NCBI GenBank assembly: GCA_945861385.1
Contig: CAMAUI010000003.1
Location: 17,842 to 81,841, forward strand
Length of the DNA stretch: 64,000 bases
Reading direction: 5' to 3'
From: Prosthecobacter debontii
GTDB taxonomy: Bacteria > Verrucomicrobiota > Verrucomicrobiia > Chthoniobacterales > Chthoniobacteraceae
Part shown: piece by piece, positions 24,950 to 32,778 of the stretch
Numbering within the stretch: the stretch's first letter is position 1
Layout of the letters: every line of letters starts with the position of its first letter
The notes under the pieces: model-generated
Database searches by the model: none
What the model was told of the DNA's origin: nothing
What the model saw: the letters and a program-made list of their open reading frames with translations, nothing else
Position numbers and translations under genes: made by a program

Positions 24950-25146
24950 ATCACCGGTATTGCGTCGTTGCACACCGGTGCGGCATGGGAAAATACCGGT
25001 GCTGCGCCATTTCATGCCGGTGCTGGCCGAGGCATCACCGGTATTGCGCCGCTCAAGACCGGTATTGGACGGGGGAATACCGGTATTGCGCCGCTGAAGA
25101 CCGGTATTGGACGGGAAAATACCGGTATTGCGCCGCTCAATACCTG
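24950..25146. repeat. 21-bp phased array of ACCGGTATT palindromes
   Basis: This intergenic stretch consists of 21-bp units that start with ACCGGTATT and alternate between two tails, TGCGCCGCTCAAG-like and TGGACGGGGGAAT-like, so the higher-order period is 42 bp. Half the units form the palindrome AATACCGGTATT. The early units (24950-25040) are degenerate (ACCGGTGC), the later ones nearly perfect. The unit divides by three and yields TGIAPLKTGIGRGN-type frames on both strands, but none has a convincing start. The remaining sequence from 24706 to 25324 holds no gene that I can support. Confidence 0.8.
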
Positions 25147-25324
25147 GGCCGTATTTTGTAATACCTTCTCCAATCGGCAGTAACACAAGTCGCGTTCCAC
25201 ATTTGTTCCACACGGGCAGGATTTCCTTTCACTGAGACCACAACCAAACCAACACCATGCCACCCTACTTCCCAAACAGAGAAGCCGACCTGGATTGGCG
25301 GCGCGCTTGCGTGAAGGCGGGTGG

Positions 25325-26899
25325 ATGTCCAATGTCCGCGCCATGCCTCGCCAAGCCGTCCGCCGTCCGAAAGCTGCCGTCCCTCCGCCCGTGCCGCCCG
25401 GAAGGCGCACGCTGAGCTTTGGCGGGGCGTGGGATTACGCGCCGGCGCCGGAGGCGGTGGTGGTGAAGCCGGATGAGCAATATGAGCTTTTCATCGGGGG
25501 AAAATTCGTGGAGCCGCGGGCGGGCGGGTATTTTCCGAGCATCAATCCCGCGAATGAGCAGCGGCTGGCGATGATTGCGGAGGGTTCGGCGGTGGATGTG
25601 GACGCGGCGGTGGCGGCGGCGAGGAGGGCTTTCGCGGGATGGAGCAGGCTGCCGGGGCTGGAACGGGGGAAGTATCTTTTCCGCATCGCGCGGATCATGC
25701 AGGAGCGGGCGCGGGAACTGGCGGTGCTGGAGTCGCTCGATGGCGGGAAGCCGATCCGGGAATCGCGCGATTTCGATCTGCCGCAGGCGGCGGCGCATTT
25801 CTTTTACCACGCGGGCTGGGCGGACAAGCTGGCGTATGCGTGCCCCGGCAGGACTCCGCGGCCGGTGGGGGTGTGCGGGCAGATCATCCCGTGGAATTTT
25901 CCGCTGCTCATGGCGGCATGGAAGATCGCGCCCGCGCTGGCGTGCGGCAACACGGTGGTGCTCAAGCCGGCGGAGACCACGAGTATCACGGCGATGCACC
26001 TTGCGCGGATTTTCCAGGAGGCCGGCCTGCCGGATGGCGTGGTGAACATCGTGACGGGCGCGGGGGGGACGGGACGGGCGCTGGTGGAGCATGCGGGGGT
26101 GGACAAGATCGCGTTCACGGGCAGCACGGAGGTGGGCAAGCTGATCGCCAAAAGCGTGGCGCAAGCCGCCGGCTTGCGATCCGAGCACGCACGCAAGCCG
26201 GCGGCTTGCGCCACGAAGAAGCTCACCCTCGAACTCGGCGGGAAGGCCGCGCACATCATTTTCGAGGATGCGCCGCTGGACCAGGCGGTGGAGGGCGTGA
26301 TCGCGGGGATCTTTTTCAACCAGGGCCACGTGTGCTGCGCGGGCTCGCGGCTTTTCGTGCAGGAGGGCATTTACCGCACCGTCATCCGCAAGCTGCGCGA
26401 CCGCATGGCCACGCTGCGGGTGGGCGATCCGCTGGATAAGAACACGGACATCGGCGCGATCAATTCGCGGGCGCAGCTCGGGAAGATCCGCGCGCTGGTG
26501 GAGGCCGGGGTGGCCGAGGGGGGCGCGCTGATCCAGCCGCGCTGCACGCTGCCGAAGCGCGGGTTCTGGTTCCCGCCGAGCGTCATCACGGGTGTCACCG
26601 CGAGCCATCGGGTGGCGCAGGAGGAAATCTTCGGGCCGGTGCTGAGCGTGCTCACTTTCCGCACGCCGGAGGAGGCGGTGGAGCGCGCAAACAACACGCC
26701 ATTCGGCCTGAGCGCGGGCGTGTGGACGGACAAGGGGAGCAAGATTTTCAAGATCGTGAGCAAGCTGCGCGCGGGCGTGGTGTGGGCGAACACCTACAAC
26801 AAATTCGACCCCGCCAGCCCGTTTGGCGGATACAAGGAAAGCGGCTTCGGCCGCGAGGGCGGGCTGCACGGGCTGTGGCCGTATCTGCGGCTGGAGTGA
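25325..26899 (+). CDS. Aldehyde dehydrogenase family protein with an in-frame palindrome
   Basis: The enzyme oxidises an aldehyde with NAD(P). The ATG at 25325 gives 524 residues; 25343 is an alternative start. GQIIPWNFPLLMAAWKIAPAL, KPAETTS and FTGSTEVGK form the cofactor site. LELGGKAAHIIF carries the catalytic Glu and FNQGHVCCAGSRLF the catalytic Cys. Between KSVAQAAGL and KKLTLELGGK there are about 13 extra residues (RSEHARKPAACAT), not expected in the family, encoded by a perfect inverted repeat at 26157-26213. An A/C-rich leader precedes an ATG at 25257 that is in another frame and opens a 52-codon ORF overlapping the start. The substrate is unknown. Confidence 0.9.
   Translation: MSNVRAMPRQAVRRPKAAVPPPVPPGRRTLSFGGAWDYAPAPEAVVVKPDEQYELFIGGKFVEPRAGGYFPSINPANEQRLAMIAEGSAVDVDAAVAAARRAFAGWSRLPGLERGKYLFRIARIMQERARELAVLESLDGGKPIRESRDFDLPQAAAHFFYHAGWADKLAYACPGRTPRPVGVCGQIIPWNFPLLMAAWKIAPALACGNTVVLKPAETTSITAMHLARIFQEAGLPDGVVNIVTGAGGTGRALVEHAGVDKIAFTGSTEVGKLIAKSVAQAAGLRSEHARKPAACATKKLTLELGGKAAHIIFEDAPLDQAVEGVIAGIFFNQGHVCCAGSRLFVQEGIYRTVIRKLRDRMATLRVGDPLDKNTDIGAINSRAQLGKIRALVEAGVAEGGALIQPRCTLPKRGFWFPPSVITGVTASHRVAQEEIFGPVLSVLTFRTPEEAVERANNTPFGLSAGVWTDKGSKIFKIVSKLRAGVVWANTYNKFDPASPFGGYKESGFGREGGLHGLWPYLRLE
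26157..26213. repeat. Perfect inverted repeat inside the aldehyde dehydrogenase gene
   Basis: Two 22-bp arms, 26157-26178 and 26192-26213, are exact reverse complements around a 13-bp loop. Each arm itself contains the palindromic word GCAAGCC..GGCTTGC. The whole unit is read in frame and lies just before the catalytic LELGGK motif. The stem word resembles the palindrome after dnaE at 21691. Confidence 0.9.
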
Positions 26900-26905
26900 G
26901 GCCGC

Positions 26906-27328
26906 TCACTTCTCGCCGAGGACGCTGACGGTGATCTCGCGCAGGTGCGGCGCGCGGCGGTGTTCGAAAAGAAAGATGCCCTGCCATGTCCCGAGCGTGA
27001 GCCGGCCCTGCGCGATGGGGATGGATTCGGACGTGCGGGTGAGCACCATCCGGAGGTGGGAGGTGGTGTCGTCCGCGCCCTCGGTGGTGTGGATGTAGTA
27101 GTCCTCCTCCTCCGGCACGAGCCGCTCGAAGAATTCGTGCAGGTCGGCGCGCGCGCTGGGATCCGCGTTTTCATAAATGACGAGCGATGCGCTGGTGTGG
27201 CGGATGAACACGGTGCAAAGCCCGGTGCGGATGCCGCTCTCGCGGACGACGCGGGCGACTTCGTCGGTGATCTCCGAGGTGCCTTTGCCGCGGGTGCGGA
27301 TCGAGAAAGTGGCGGTGTATGCCGGCAT
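26906..27328 (-). CDS. YjbQ family protein
   Basis: The 140-residue protein matches the YjbQ/UPF0047 family over its length: CTVFIRHTSASLVIYENADP, DLHEFFERL, HTTEGADDTTSHLRMVLT, and the C-terminal GTWQGIFLFEHRRAPHLREI. Family members bind metal through conserved histidines and have shown weak thiamine-phosphate synthase activity; the true role is not known. The gene converges with the aldehyde dehydrogenase, 7 bp apart. Confidence 0.9.
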   Translation of the reverse strand: MPAYTATFSIRTRGKGTSEITDEVARVVRESGIRTGLCTVFIRHTSASLVIYENADPSARADLHEFFERLVPEEEDYYIHTTEGADDTTSHLRMVLTRTSESIPIAQGRLTLGTWQGIFLFEHRRAPHLREITVSVLGEK

Positions 27329-27482
27329 GGGGGTGAGTGTTGCGGGCCGGCGGACGGTTTTCCAGCACGGCGATGAGGCGGGCCGGCCCGGGCCGGTATT
27401 TCGCGGGCACCTGGCGAAAAAGCGGGTCTTTTTCTAACAACTTTGGGGCGCCCGGGTCTTACTCATTGTTCTGGGGGGAACA

Positions 27483-27535
27483 GCGGTGCAGCTGGGAGAG
27501 CGTTCTGGACCGGCTGCACCGCAAATTTTTTCCCC
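27483..27535 (+). other. Hairpin followed by a T tract, orphan
   Basis: A perfect 10-bp stem, GCGGTGCAGC at 27483-27492 and GCTGCACCGC at 27513-27522, is followed by AAATTTTTTCCCC. It looks like a plus-strand terminator, but no plus-strand gene ends nearby; the last one ends at 26899. It may end a short untranslated RNA or be a chance hairpin. The rest of the 323-bp gap from 27329 to 27651 shows nothing else. Confidence 0.4.
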
Positions 27536-27651
27536 TGATTGAAAGCGGATCACCGTGGATGTGATTGAGTGTGAAAACCCCTTGCCTCCGCAAAAGGCCG
27601 CCCGCTACAAAGCGCGCCCTCGTTTTTTCCAACCAAACAACACCAACCACT

Positions 27652-28569
27652 ATGGCACAAAGAATCGGATTTGTCGGAGTCGGGCGCATGGGCGCGAACA
27701 TGGCGCGGCGCCTCAAGGATGTCGGATACGCAGTCACCGCCGTCTATGACATCAACCAGCAGGCTGCCGCCGACCTCGCGGCGGAACTCGGCGCGGAAGC
27801 CTGCACCAGGCTCGCCCGCGTGACAGAGTTGAGCGACGTGATTTTCACCGTCGTCACCGATGACAAGGCGCAGATCCACGTCTTCACGAACAAGAGGGAC
27901 AACCTGCTCATGGGCGCGGCGGGGCGCACGTTCGTGAACTGCGCGACCATTTCCCCTGCGACCCACGTCCAGGTGGAAAAGCTCGCGAAAAAGGCGAAGG
28001 CCGCGTCGCTCGAAGGCTGCATGGCGTCATCCATCAATCAGGCGCGCGCCGGCACGCTCTACCTCATGTGCGGGGGCGAAAAGGCGACCTTTGAAAAAGT
28101 GAAGCCGGTCCTCGTGAAACTGAGCGACGAGGGAAAACTCATGCGCTACATCGGCAAAGCCGGGCAGGCCGCGCAGGTCAAGGCGCTGGTGAACATGGTC
28201 ATGAACATCAACACCGCCGGGCTCGCCGAAGGCCTGGGCCTCGCGGATGCGCTGAAGCTCGACCTGAAAGTGGTTGCCGAAGTCTTCTCGCAGACCGGTG
28301 CGAACTCGCGCGTGCTCGTCACCGACGGCGAGGACATGATGAACCGCGACCACTCGTGCTTCTTCAGCGGCGCGCACGCCGCCAAGGACAGCGGCATCGC
28401 GCTCGCCCTTGGGAAACAGCAGAAGCTCAATCTCCCGCTCGCGGCGGCCACATTCGCCCAATACACCAAGCTCACGAAGCTCGGTCTCGGCGGTCTCGAC
28501 AAGAGCGGCATCGCGGAACTCACATTCAAAGGCCGCGGACCGAAGAAAGCCGCGAAGAAGAAGAAGTAA
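27652..28569 (+). CDS. 6-phosphogluconate/3-hydroxyisobutyrate dehydrogenase-like protein
   Basis: The real start is the ATG at 27652 (MAQRIGFVGVGRMGANMARRL), after an A/C-rich leader; 305 residues. The N-terminal Rossmann motif GFVGVGRMGANMA binds NAD(P), and FVNCATISPATHVQVEK is the domain-linking signature of beta-hydroxyacid dehydrogenases. The catalytic Lys lies in GQAAQVKALVNMVMN. A Lys-rich tail (PKKAAKKKK) is unusual and may be a nucleic-acid or membrane contact, or just a basic tail. The substrate could be 3-hydroxyisobutyrate, tartronate semialdehyde or a related acid. It lies 88 bp before the DUF5069 gene on the same strand. Confidence 0.88.
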   Translation: MAQRIGFVGVGRMGANMARRLKDVGYAVTAVYDINQQAAADLAAELGAEACTRLARVTELSDVIFTVVTDDKAQIHVFTNKRDNLLMGAAGRTFVNCATISPATHVQVEKLAKKAKAASLEGCMASSINQARAGTLYLMCGGEKATFEKVKPVLVKLSDEGKLMRYIGKAGQAAQVKALVNMVMNINTAGLAEGLGLADALKLDLKVVAEVFSQTGANSRVLVTDGEDMMNRDHSCFFSGAHAAKDSGIALALGKQQKLNLPLAAATFAQYTKLTKLGLGGLDKSGIAELTFKGRGPKKAAKKKK

Positions 28570-28657
28570 AAAACAGGCGGCAGGCACTGCCGCTGCCCAC
28601 CGATTTCCCCCGCATCACGCGGGGAAAAACCAAACCAATAAACACACAACACATACC

Positions 28658-29095
28658 ATGAGTTACGTTCCAATGATCAGTTCAGGAGTCGCCGGCCCGC
28701 TCGGCGCCCTTCACCTGCCGCGCCTCTGGCTGAAAGTCAGCCTCGAAGCCACCGGCAAGCTCGCCGCTGGCTACCCCGGCATCGGCGGAGGCTACGACAT
28801 GATGACCTGCACCGCGCTCGGTCTCGATCCCGAGGCCGTGAAGGCGTTCATCAAGAGCAGCAAGCCCACCTACGCCGCCTTCGAGGCATGGGTGAAAACC
28901 AACGGCAAGAACCTCACCAAGGCCACCATCCACAAGCACAACCTCGCCATTCTCGGCTACATCCACGCAGACGAAACCCGCAAGGGCATCCTCGCTGCGA
29001 ACGGGATCGCCGATGACGGCAGCGTGCTCCCCGACGCCGTGGACCTCAACAACCTCGACGACTGGTTCGAGTTCCACCAGGCCGTGCTGAAGTAA
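28658..29095 (+). CDS. DUF5069 domain protein
   Basis: The start is the ATG at 28658 (MSYVPMISSGVAGPLGALHLPR), after a 27-base leader made almost only of A and C; 145 residues. It fits DUF5069, a small soluble family frequent in Verrucomicrobia: HLPRLWLKVSLEATGKLAAGYP near the start, a helical middle, and DDWFEFHQAVL at the end. No function is known. A strong terminator follows. Confidence 0.8.
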   Translation: MSYVPMISSGVAGPLGALHLPRLWLKVSLEATGKLAAGYPGIGGGYDMMTCTALGLDPEAVKAFIKSSKPTYAAFEAWVKTNGKNLTKATIHKHNLAILGYIHADETRKGILAANGIADDGSVLPDAVDLNNLDDWFEFHQAVLK

Positions 29096-29112
29096 CCAGC
29101 GCGGACTCTTCG

Positions 29113-29150
29113 AAGACCGGTGCGGCGAAAGCTGCGCCGGTCTTTTTTTT
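29113..29150 (+). terminator. Rho-independent terminator of the DUF5069 gene
   Basis: AAGACCGGTGCGGC pairs with GCTGCGCCGGTCTT around a GAAA loop and is followed by eight T residues. It stands 18 bp after the stop codon. Confidence 0.92.
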
Positions 29151-29168
29151 GCACCGACGCCACCTCCC

Positions 29169-29555
29169 CTACCCGCCCTTGATCGCCACCGCATTCGCGA
29201 CGGCGTAAAGCTCGCCATGCGAAAGCGAGACGAGAATCTCCGTGACGCCGAGCCGGCCAGCCGTCTCCGCGCCGGTACCGTGCAGGACGATGAACGGCTC
29301 CCCGCTCGCCTTGCGCCGCACCTCCACATCCAGCCACCCGAGCTGCGCGCCAAAGCCCGTCCCGAGCGCCTTGGCCACCGCCTCCTTCGCGGCAAATCTC
29401 GCCGCGTAACTGCGCGCCGGCTCGCGGTGGGAGTTGCAATACGCCTGCTCGGATTCGAGGAAGCACCGGTCGAGAAACGGCTGCCCCTGCCGTTGGATGG
29501 ACGCATCCAGCCGCGCGATCTCCACGATGTCCACGCCGATTCCGAGGATGCTCAT
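29169..29555 (-). CDS. acpS: Holo-[acyl-carrier-protein] synthase
   Basis: AcpS transfers 4'-phosphopantetheine from CoA to acyl carrier protein. The 128-residue protein has GIGVDIVEIARL, with the Mg-binding Asp, and AARFAAKEAVAKALGTG, with the second metal ligand Glu. Length and ending (ILVSLSHGELYAVANAV) are standard. Its start overlaps the pdxJ stop by four bases (ATGA), so the genes are translationally coupled. The pdxJ-acpS pair is a common bacterial arrangement. Confidence 0.95.
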   Translation of the reverse strand: MSILGIGVDIVEIARLDASIQRQGQPFLDRCFLESEQAYCNSHREPARSYAARFAAKEAVAKALGTGFGAQLGWLDVEVRRKASGEPFIVLHGTGAETAGRLGVTEILVSLSHGELYAVANAVAIKGG

Positions 29556-30283
29556 TGCTGCATCGCGGCGACCATTTCGCGCACCGCGCGCTCCAGCCCC
29601 ACCGAGATGGCCCGGCAGACGATGCTGTGGCCGATGTTCAATTCCACCACGTGCGGCAGCGTCCGGATGCGCGCGATGTTCGTGTAGTTGATGCCGTGCC
29701 CGGCGTTCACCTGCACGCCAAGGCCATGCGCCTGCTCCGCCGCCTCGCGCAGACGCACCAGCGCGGCGAGTTGTGCGCCGTCCTCCGAGTTTGCAAATGC
29801 GCCCGTGTGCAATTCCACCATCTCCGCGCCGAGCGCGTGCGACGCGGCGATCTGCCCGCGTTCCGGCTCGATGAACATGCTCACGCGAATGCCCGCATTA
29901 CGCAGCGCATCCACGGTCGGGCGCAGCGCCTCCTGCTGGCCGGCGACATTCAAACCGCCCTCGGTCGTCACCTCCGCGCGGTTCTCCGGGACGAGGCAGA
30001 CTTCGTCCGGCCTCACTTTGAGCGCGATTGCCAGAATCGCCGGCGAATTGCCCATCTCGAGATTCAGTTTCGTCTTCAAGCCCTCCCGCAGCCGGAAAAC
30101 ATCCGCGTCCTGAATGTGCCGGCGGTCCTCGCGGAGATGGACCGTGATCCCCGCCGCGCCCGCCCGCACACACGTCTCCGCCGCGGCGAGCAAATCCGGC
30201 TCCGCATTGTGCGCGTCAATATCCGACATGTACCGCACCTGCCGGAGCGTCGCGATGTGATCAATGTTCACCCCCAATTTCAT
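29552..30283 (-). CDS. pdxJ: Pyridoxine 5'-phosphate synthase
   Basis: PdxJ makes pyridoxine 5'-phosphate from 1-deoxyxylulose 5-phosphate and 3-amino-1-hydroxyacetone phosphate. The 243-residue protein shows the family signatures LGVNIDHIATLRQVR, ITVHLREDRRHIQDADV, VCLVPENRAEVTTEGGL and LGVQVNAGHGINYTN. The ATG at 30283 is preferred; the GTG one codon earlier, used by the track, is an alternative. It overlaps acpS by four bases. The 158-bp gap upstream holds nothing recognisable. Confidence 0.95.
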   Translation of the reverse strand: MKLGVNIDHIATLRQVRYMSDIDAHNAEPDLLAAAETCVRAGAAGITVHLREDRRHIQDADVFRLREGLKTKLNLEMGNSPAILAIALKVRPDEVCLVPENRAEVTTEGGLNVAGQQEALRPTVDALRNAGIRVSMFIEPERGQIAASHALGAEMVELHTGAFANSEDGAQLAALVRLREAAEQAHGLGVQVNAGHGINYTNIARIRTLPHVVELNIGHSIVCRAISVGLERAVREMVAAMQQ

Positions 30284-30441
30284 CACCCGCAGAGTGCTGA
30301 GCCGCCGCCTTCCGGGTCAAGCCCCGCGCCGTGCGCCTCACGCACGGCTGATTTGCAGCGGGAGTGGGAGGAAAAAATGATCCGGAAAGCCCGCGCAGGG
30401 ATCTCCCTCCCGAATTTGCCACACACGCAAGCATCACCTCA

Positions 30442-32394
30442 CTACACCCGCGTCTTCACGTCCGCCTGCGTCCACTCCCACAGGCCCTCGAGCGCGGAGT
30501 TCACTTCCTTTTTCACCTTCGCGAGTTCCGCGGCGGTGAAGCGCGCGCCTTTCGGGTCGCGGCGGGCAAAAAGGTAGAACTTGATCTTCGGCTCCGTGCC
30601 AGACGGGCGGATGGCGGCGCGGCGCCCATCGGCGAGATCGAGGATGGTCATGCTTTCCCCCGGCAGCACGTGGCCCTCGGCGTCCTTGAATTTTTGCCTC
30701 TTGAAATCCCGTGCGCCGGTGACTCGCGCACCGTGCATCTGCTTCGGTGGATTCGCGGCATAGCTCGCGGCGAGCTTCGCGATCTTCGCCGCGCCATCCG
30801 CGCCCTCGAAGGTGAGCGTGGCGTTCTTTTCCATGTAGAATCCGTATTCCGCATACACCTCGTCGAGCAGCGCATCCACGGTGATGCCGCGCGATTTCGC
30901 GAACGCGCAGACCTCGGCGAAGAGCACCACGGCGGCATTGGCGTCCTTGTCGCGCACGAAATCATGCGCGCTGTACCCGTAGCTCTCCTCGCCACCCGCG
31001 ACGTAATAGACGGAATGCTTCAGCCGCAGCTCGCGCGTCTCGCGTTCACTGAGCTGGCGGTAATTGGCGCGGGCCTTCGCGGGGAGTGCGGCCTCGTACT
31101 GGCCGAGCCGTTCGCCGATGTACTTGAAGCCCGTGAGCGTCTCCACGCAGCGCAGGCCGTGTTTTTCGGCGATCGCTTTTTGCAGGTCGGTGGTCACCAG
31201 CGTCTTGATGATCGCGCAGCGGGCCGCGTTTTCCCGCGTGATGACACCCTGCGCGATGAGCTTGCGCACGCGATACGCGGCGATGAGTGAACCGATCTGG
31301 TTCCCGGTGAGCAGTTCGATTTGTCCCGCCTTGTTCCGGATGGCGGCGCCCATGCGGTCGCTGTCGGGATCGGTGGCGAGCACCACGTCGGCATTCGTCA
31401 TTTCCGCCTGCCGGATCGCAAGCGCGAGCGCCTCGGCGTTTTCGGGATTTGGCGAATGCACGGTCGGAAACGCGCCGTCAAATCCGTCCTGTTCCTTCAC
31501 CGTGTCGAAATTGAACCCCAGCTTCTTGAGCATCGGCCTGCTGATCACGCCGCCCGTCCCGTGGATGCTGGTGAAAACCACCTTCATCCCGCGCGCGGCC
31601 TTCACCATCGCGGGATCGAGCACGAGCGTCTCCAGCCGCCCCATGTATGCCGCGTCAATCTCCTCACCGAGCCTGCGGAGCGTGCCACGCCTCGATTTCG
31701 CCACAGGCTGAAAAACGTCCGTCGTGAGCGCATTCACCCGTGCAACGATGCCGCTGGCATGCGGCTCCACGACTTGCGCGCCGTCGTCAAAGTAGCACTT
31801 GAATCCGTTGTCGTGCGCCGGGTTGTGCGAGGCGGTGATGACAACGCCCGCCGTCGCGTTCAAGTACCGCACGGCGAAGGACAGCTCCGGCGTCGAGCGC
31901 GGGCCGCCGAAAAGGCCCGCATCGCAGCCAAGCTCCACCGCCACGCGCGCCACAAGCTCCGCGAACTCACGCGAAAAATGCCGCGTGTCGTGCGCAATCA
32001 CGATCAGCGGACGCCCCTTCAGTTTCCGGTTTTTGAAGTGATCGAGGCAGTAACCCGCAAGCCCCTGCGCCGCGCGGCTGATGTTGAAAAAATTCATCGC
32101 GTTCGTGCCCGTGCATGGATGGTCGGGCCGTGCGCCGTCCTTCGCCATCCCGCGCTCCGCGGCAGTCACCACGCGGCCGATGGTGCGCCCGCGCAGACCA
32201 CCGGTTCCAAATGCCAGCGTCCTCCAGAACCGGTCCACGATCTCGCCCCAATGCCCGCCGCCGGCGAGCTGCGCGATGCTCTCCGCGGAAAGCTCGGAGC
32301 CCGACCCGGCGATGAGGCGGAGATTGCTGGCGACGGAAGCGACGACATCCGCCGCTTCGAAAGCGGCCTTGGTTGCGGGCGATGGTTTCATCAT
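30442..32394 (-). CDS. Phosphoglucomutase/phosphomannomutase family protein
   Basis: This is a 650-residue alpha-D-phosphohexomutase. It has the FGTGGLRGRT start motif and the phosphoserine loop VITASHNPAHDNG near residue 190. The metal loop ATDPDSDRMG follows, then the sugar-binding GGEESYGY and the C-terminal phosphate-binding RPSGTEPKIKFYLF. The length fits the long bacterial phosphoglucomutase-2 (PGM2)-like group. It probably interconverts glucose 1- and 6-phosphate, and could feed galE-dependent nucleotide sugars. Two ATG codons stand at the start; the outer is used here. It is divergent from the HupE/UreJ gene. Confidence 0.92.
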   Translation of the reverse strand: MMKPSPATKAAFEAADVVASVASNLRLIAGSGSELSAESIAQLAGGGHWGEIVDRFWRTLAFGTGGLRGRTIGRVVTAAERGMAKDGARPDHPCTGTNAMNFFNISRAAQGLAGYCLDHFKNRKLKGRPLIVIAHDTRHFSREFAELVARVAVELGCDAGLFGGPRSTPELSFAVRYLNATAGVVITASHNPAHDNGFKCYFDDGAQVVEPHASGIVARVNALTTDVFQPVAKSRRGTLRRLGEEIDAAYMGRLETLVLDPAMVKAARGMKVVFTSIHGTGGVISRPMLKKLGFNFDTVKEQDGFDGAFPTVHSPNPENAEALALAIRQAEMTNADVVLATDPDSDRMGAAIRNKAGQIELLTGNQIGSLIAAYRVRKLIAQGVITRENAARCAIIKTLVTTDLQKAIAEKHGLRCVETLTGFKYIGERLGQYEAALPAKARANYRQLSERETRELRLKHSVYYVAGGEESYGYSAHDFVRDKDANAAVVLFAEVCAFAKSRGITVDALLDEVYAEYGFYMEKNATLTFEGADGAAKIAKLAASYAANPPKQMHGARVTGARDFKRQKFKDAEGHVLPGESMTILDLADGRRAAIRPSGTEPKIKFYLFARRDPKGARFTAAELAKVKKEVNSALEGLWEWTQADVKTRV

Positions 32395-32444
32395 GTGCCC
32401 TCATCCTTGCACGAATGCGGGCGAAGGGGGCAAGCGCGGTGCTC

Positions 32445-32605
32445 ATACCATCTCTCGGAATTAACGAGACACGCCTTCAAGCGAGCGGAGTGTCGCGGGT
32501 AGGGTGGGCGTCCCGCCCGAATGAACTTTCATGGCGTCCAAGGCAACGCCGAGAGGCCGCGACGCAAGATGCGTCGCTCGGCGGGCAGGATGCCCACCCT
32601 ACCCG
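32445..32605. repeat. Long inverted-repeat element before the HupE/UreJ gene
   Basis: The outer arms, 32496-32520 and 32581-32605, pair over 25 bp with about three mismatches (CGGGTAGGGTGGGC in one, GCCCACCCTACCCG in the other). A smaller palindrome GACGCAAGATGCGTC lies inside. Left of the arms, ATACCATCTCTCGGAATTAA at 32445 recurs inverted at 37723-37743. The rest of the 384-bp gap between the mutase and the HupE gene shows nothing else. Confidence 0.75.
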
Positions 32606-32778
32606 AAACCCGACCCTCGCCCGAGCTGTTTCATGCAGCGCGCCTTCCGCCCGGCGCAGGCGCGGCATGCAAGAATGGAGCGCTCTGGCGTTTCGCGCAC
32701 AGACTCCGTATATGCCGCGCAGTGCAGCACCAGTCACCTCGCAGCATTCCGGGAAGCGCCGCCGCCGCCGTATTTTCG

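Noticed and set aside
24950-25146. The ACCGGTATT array could be a CRISPR array.
   Set aside because: The units abut with no variable spacers, and no cas genes are near.
27483-27535. A tRNA-like segment (GCAGCTGGGAGAGCG).
   Set aside because: It lacks the TPsiC arm, a proper anticodon arm and a CCA-side acceptor; it folds as a plain hairpin.
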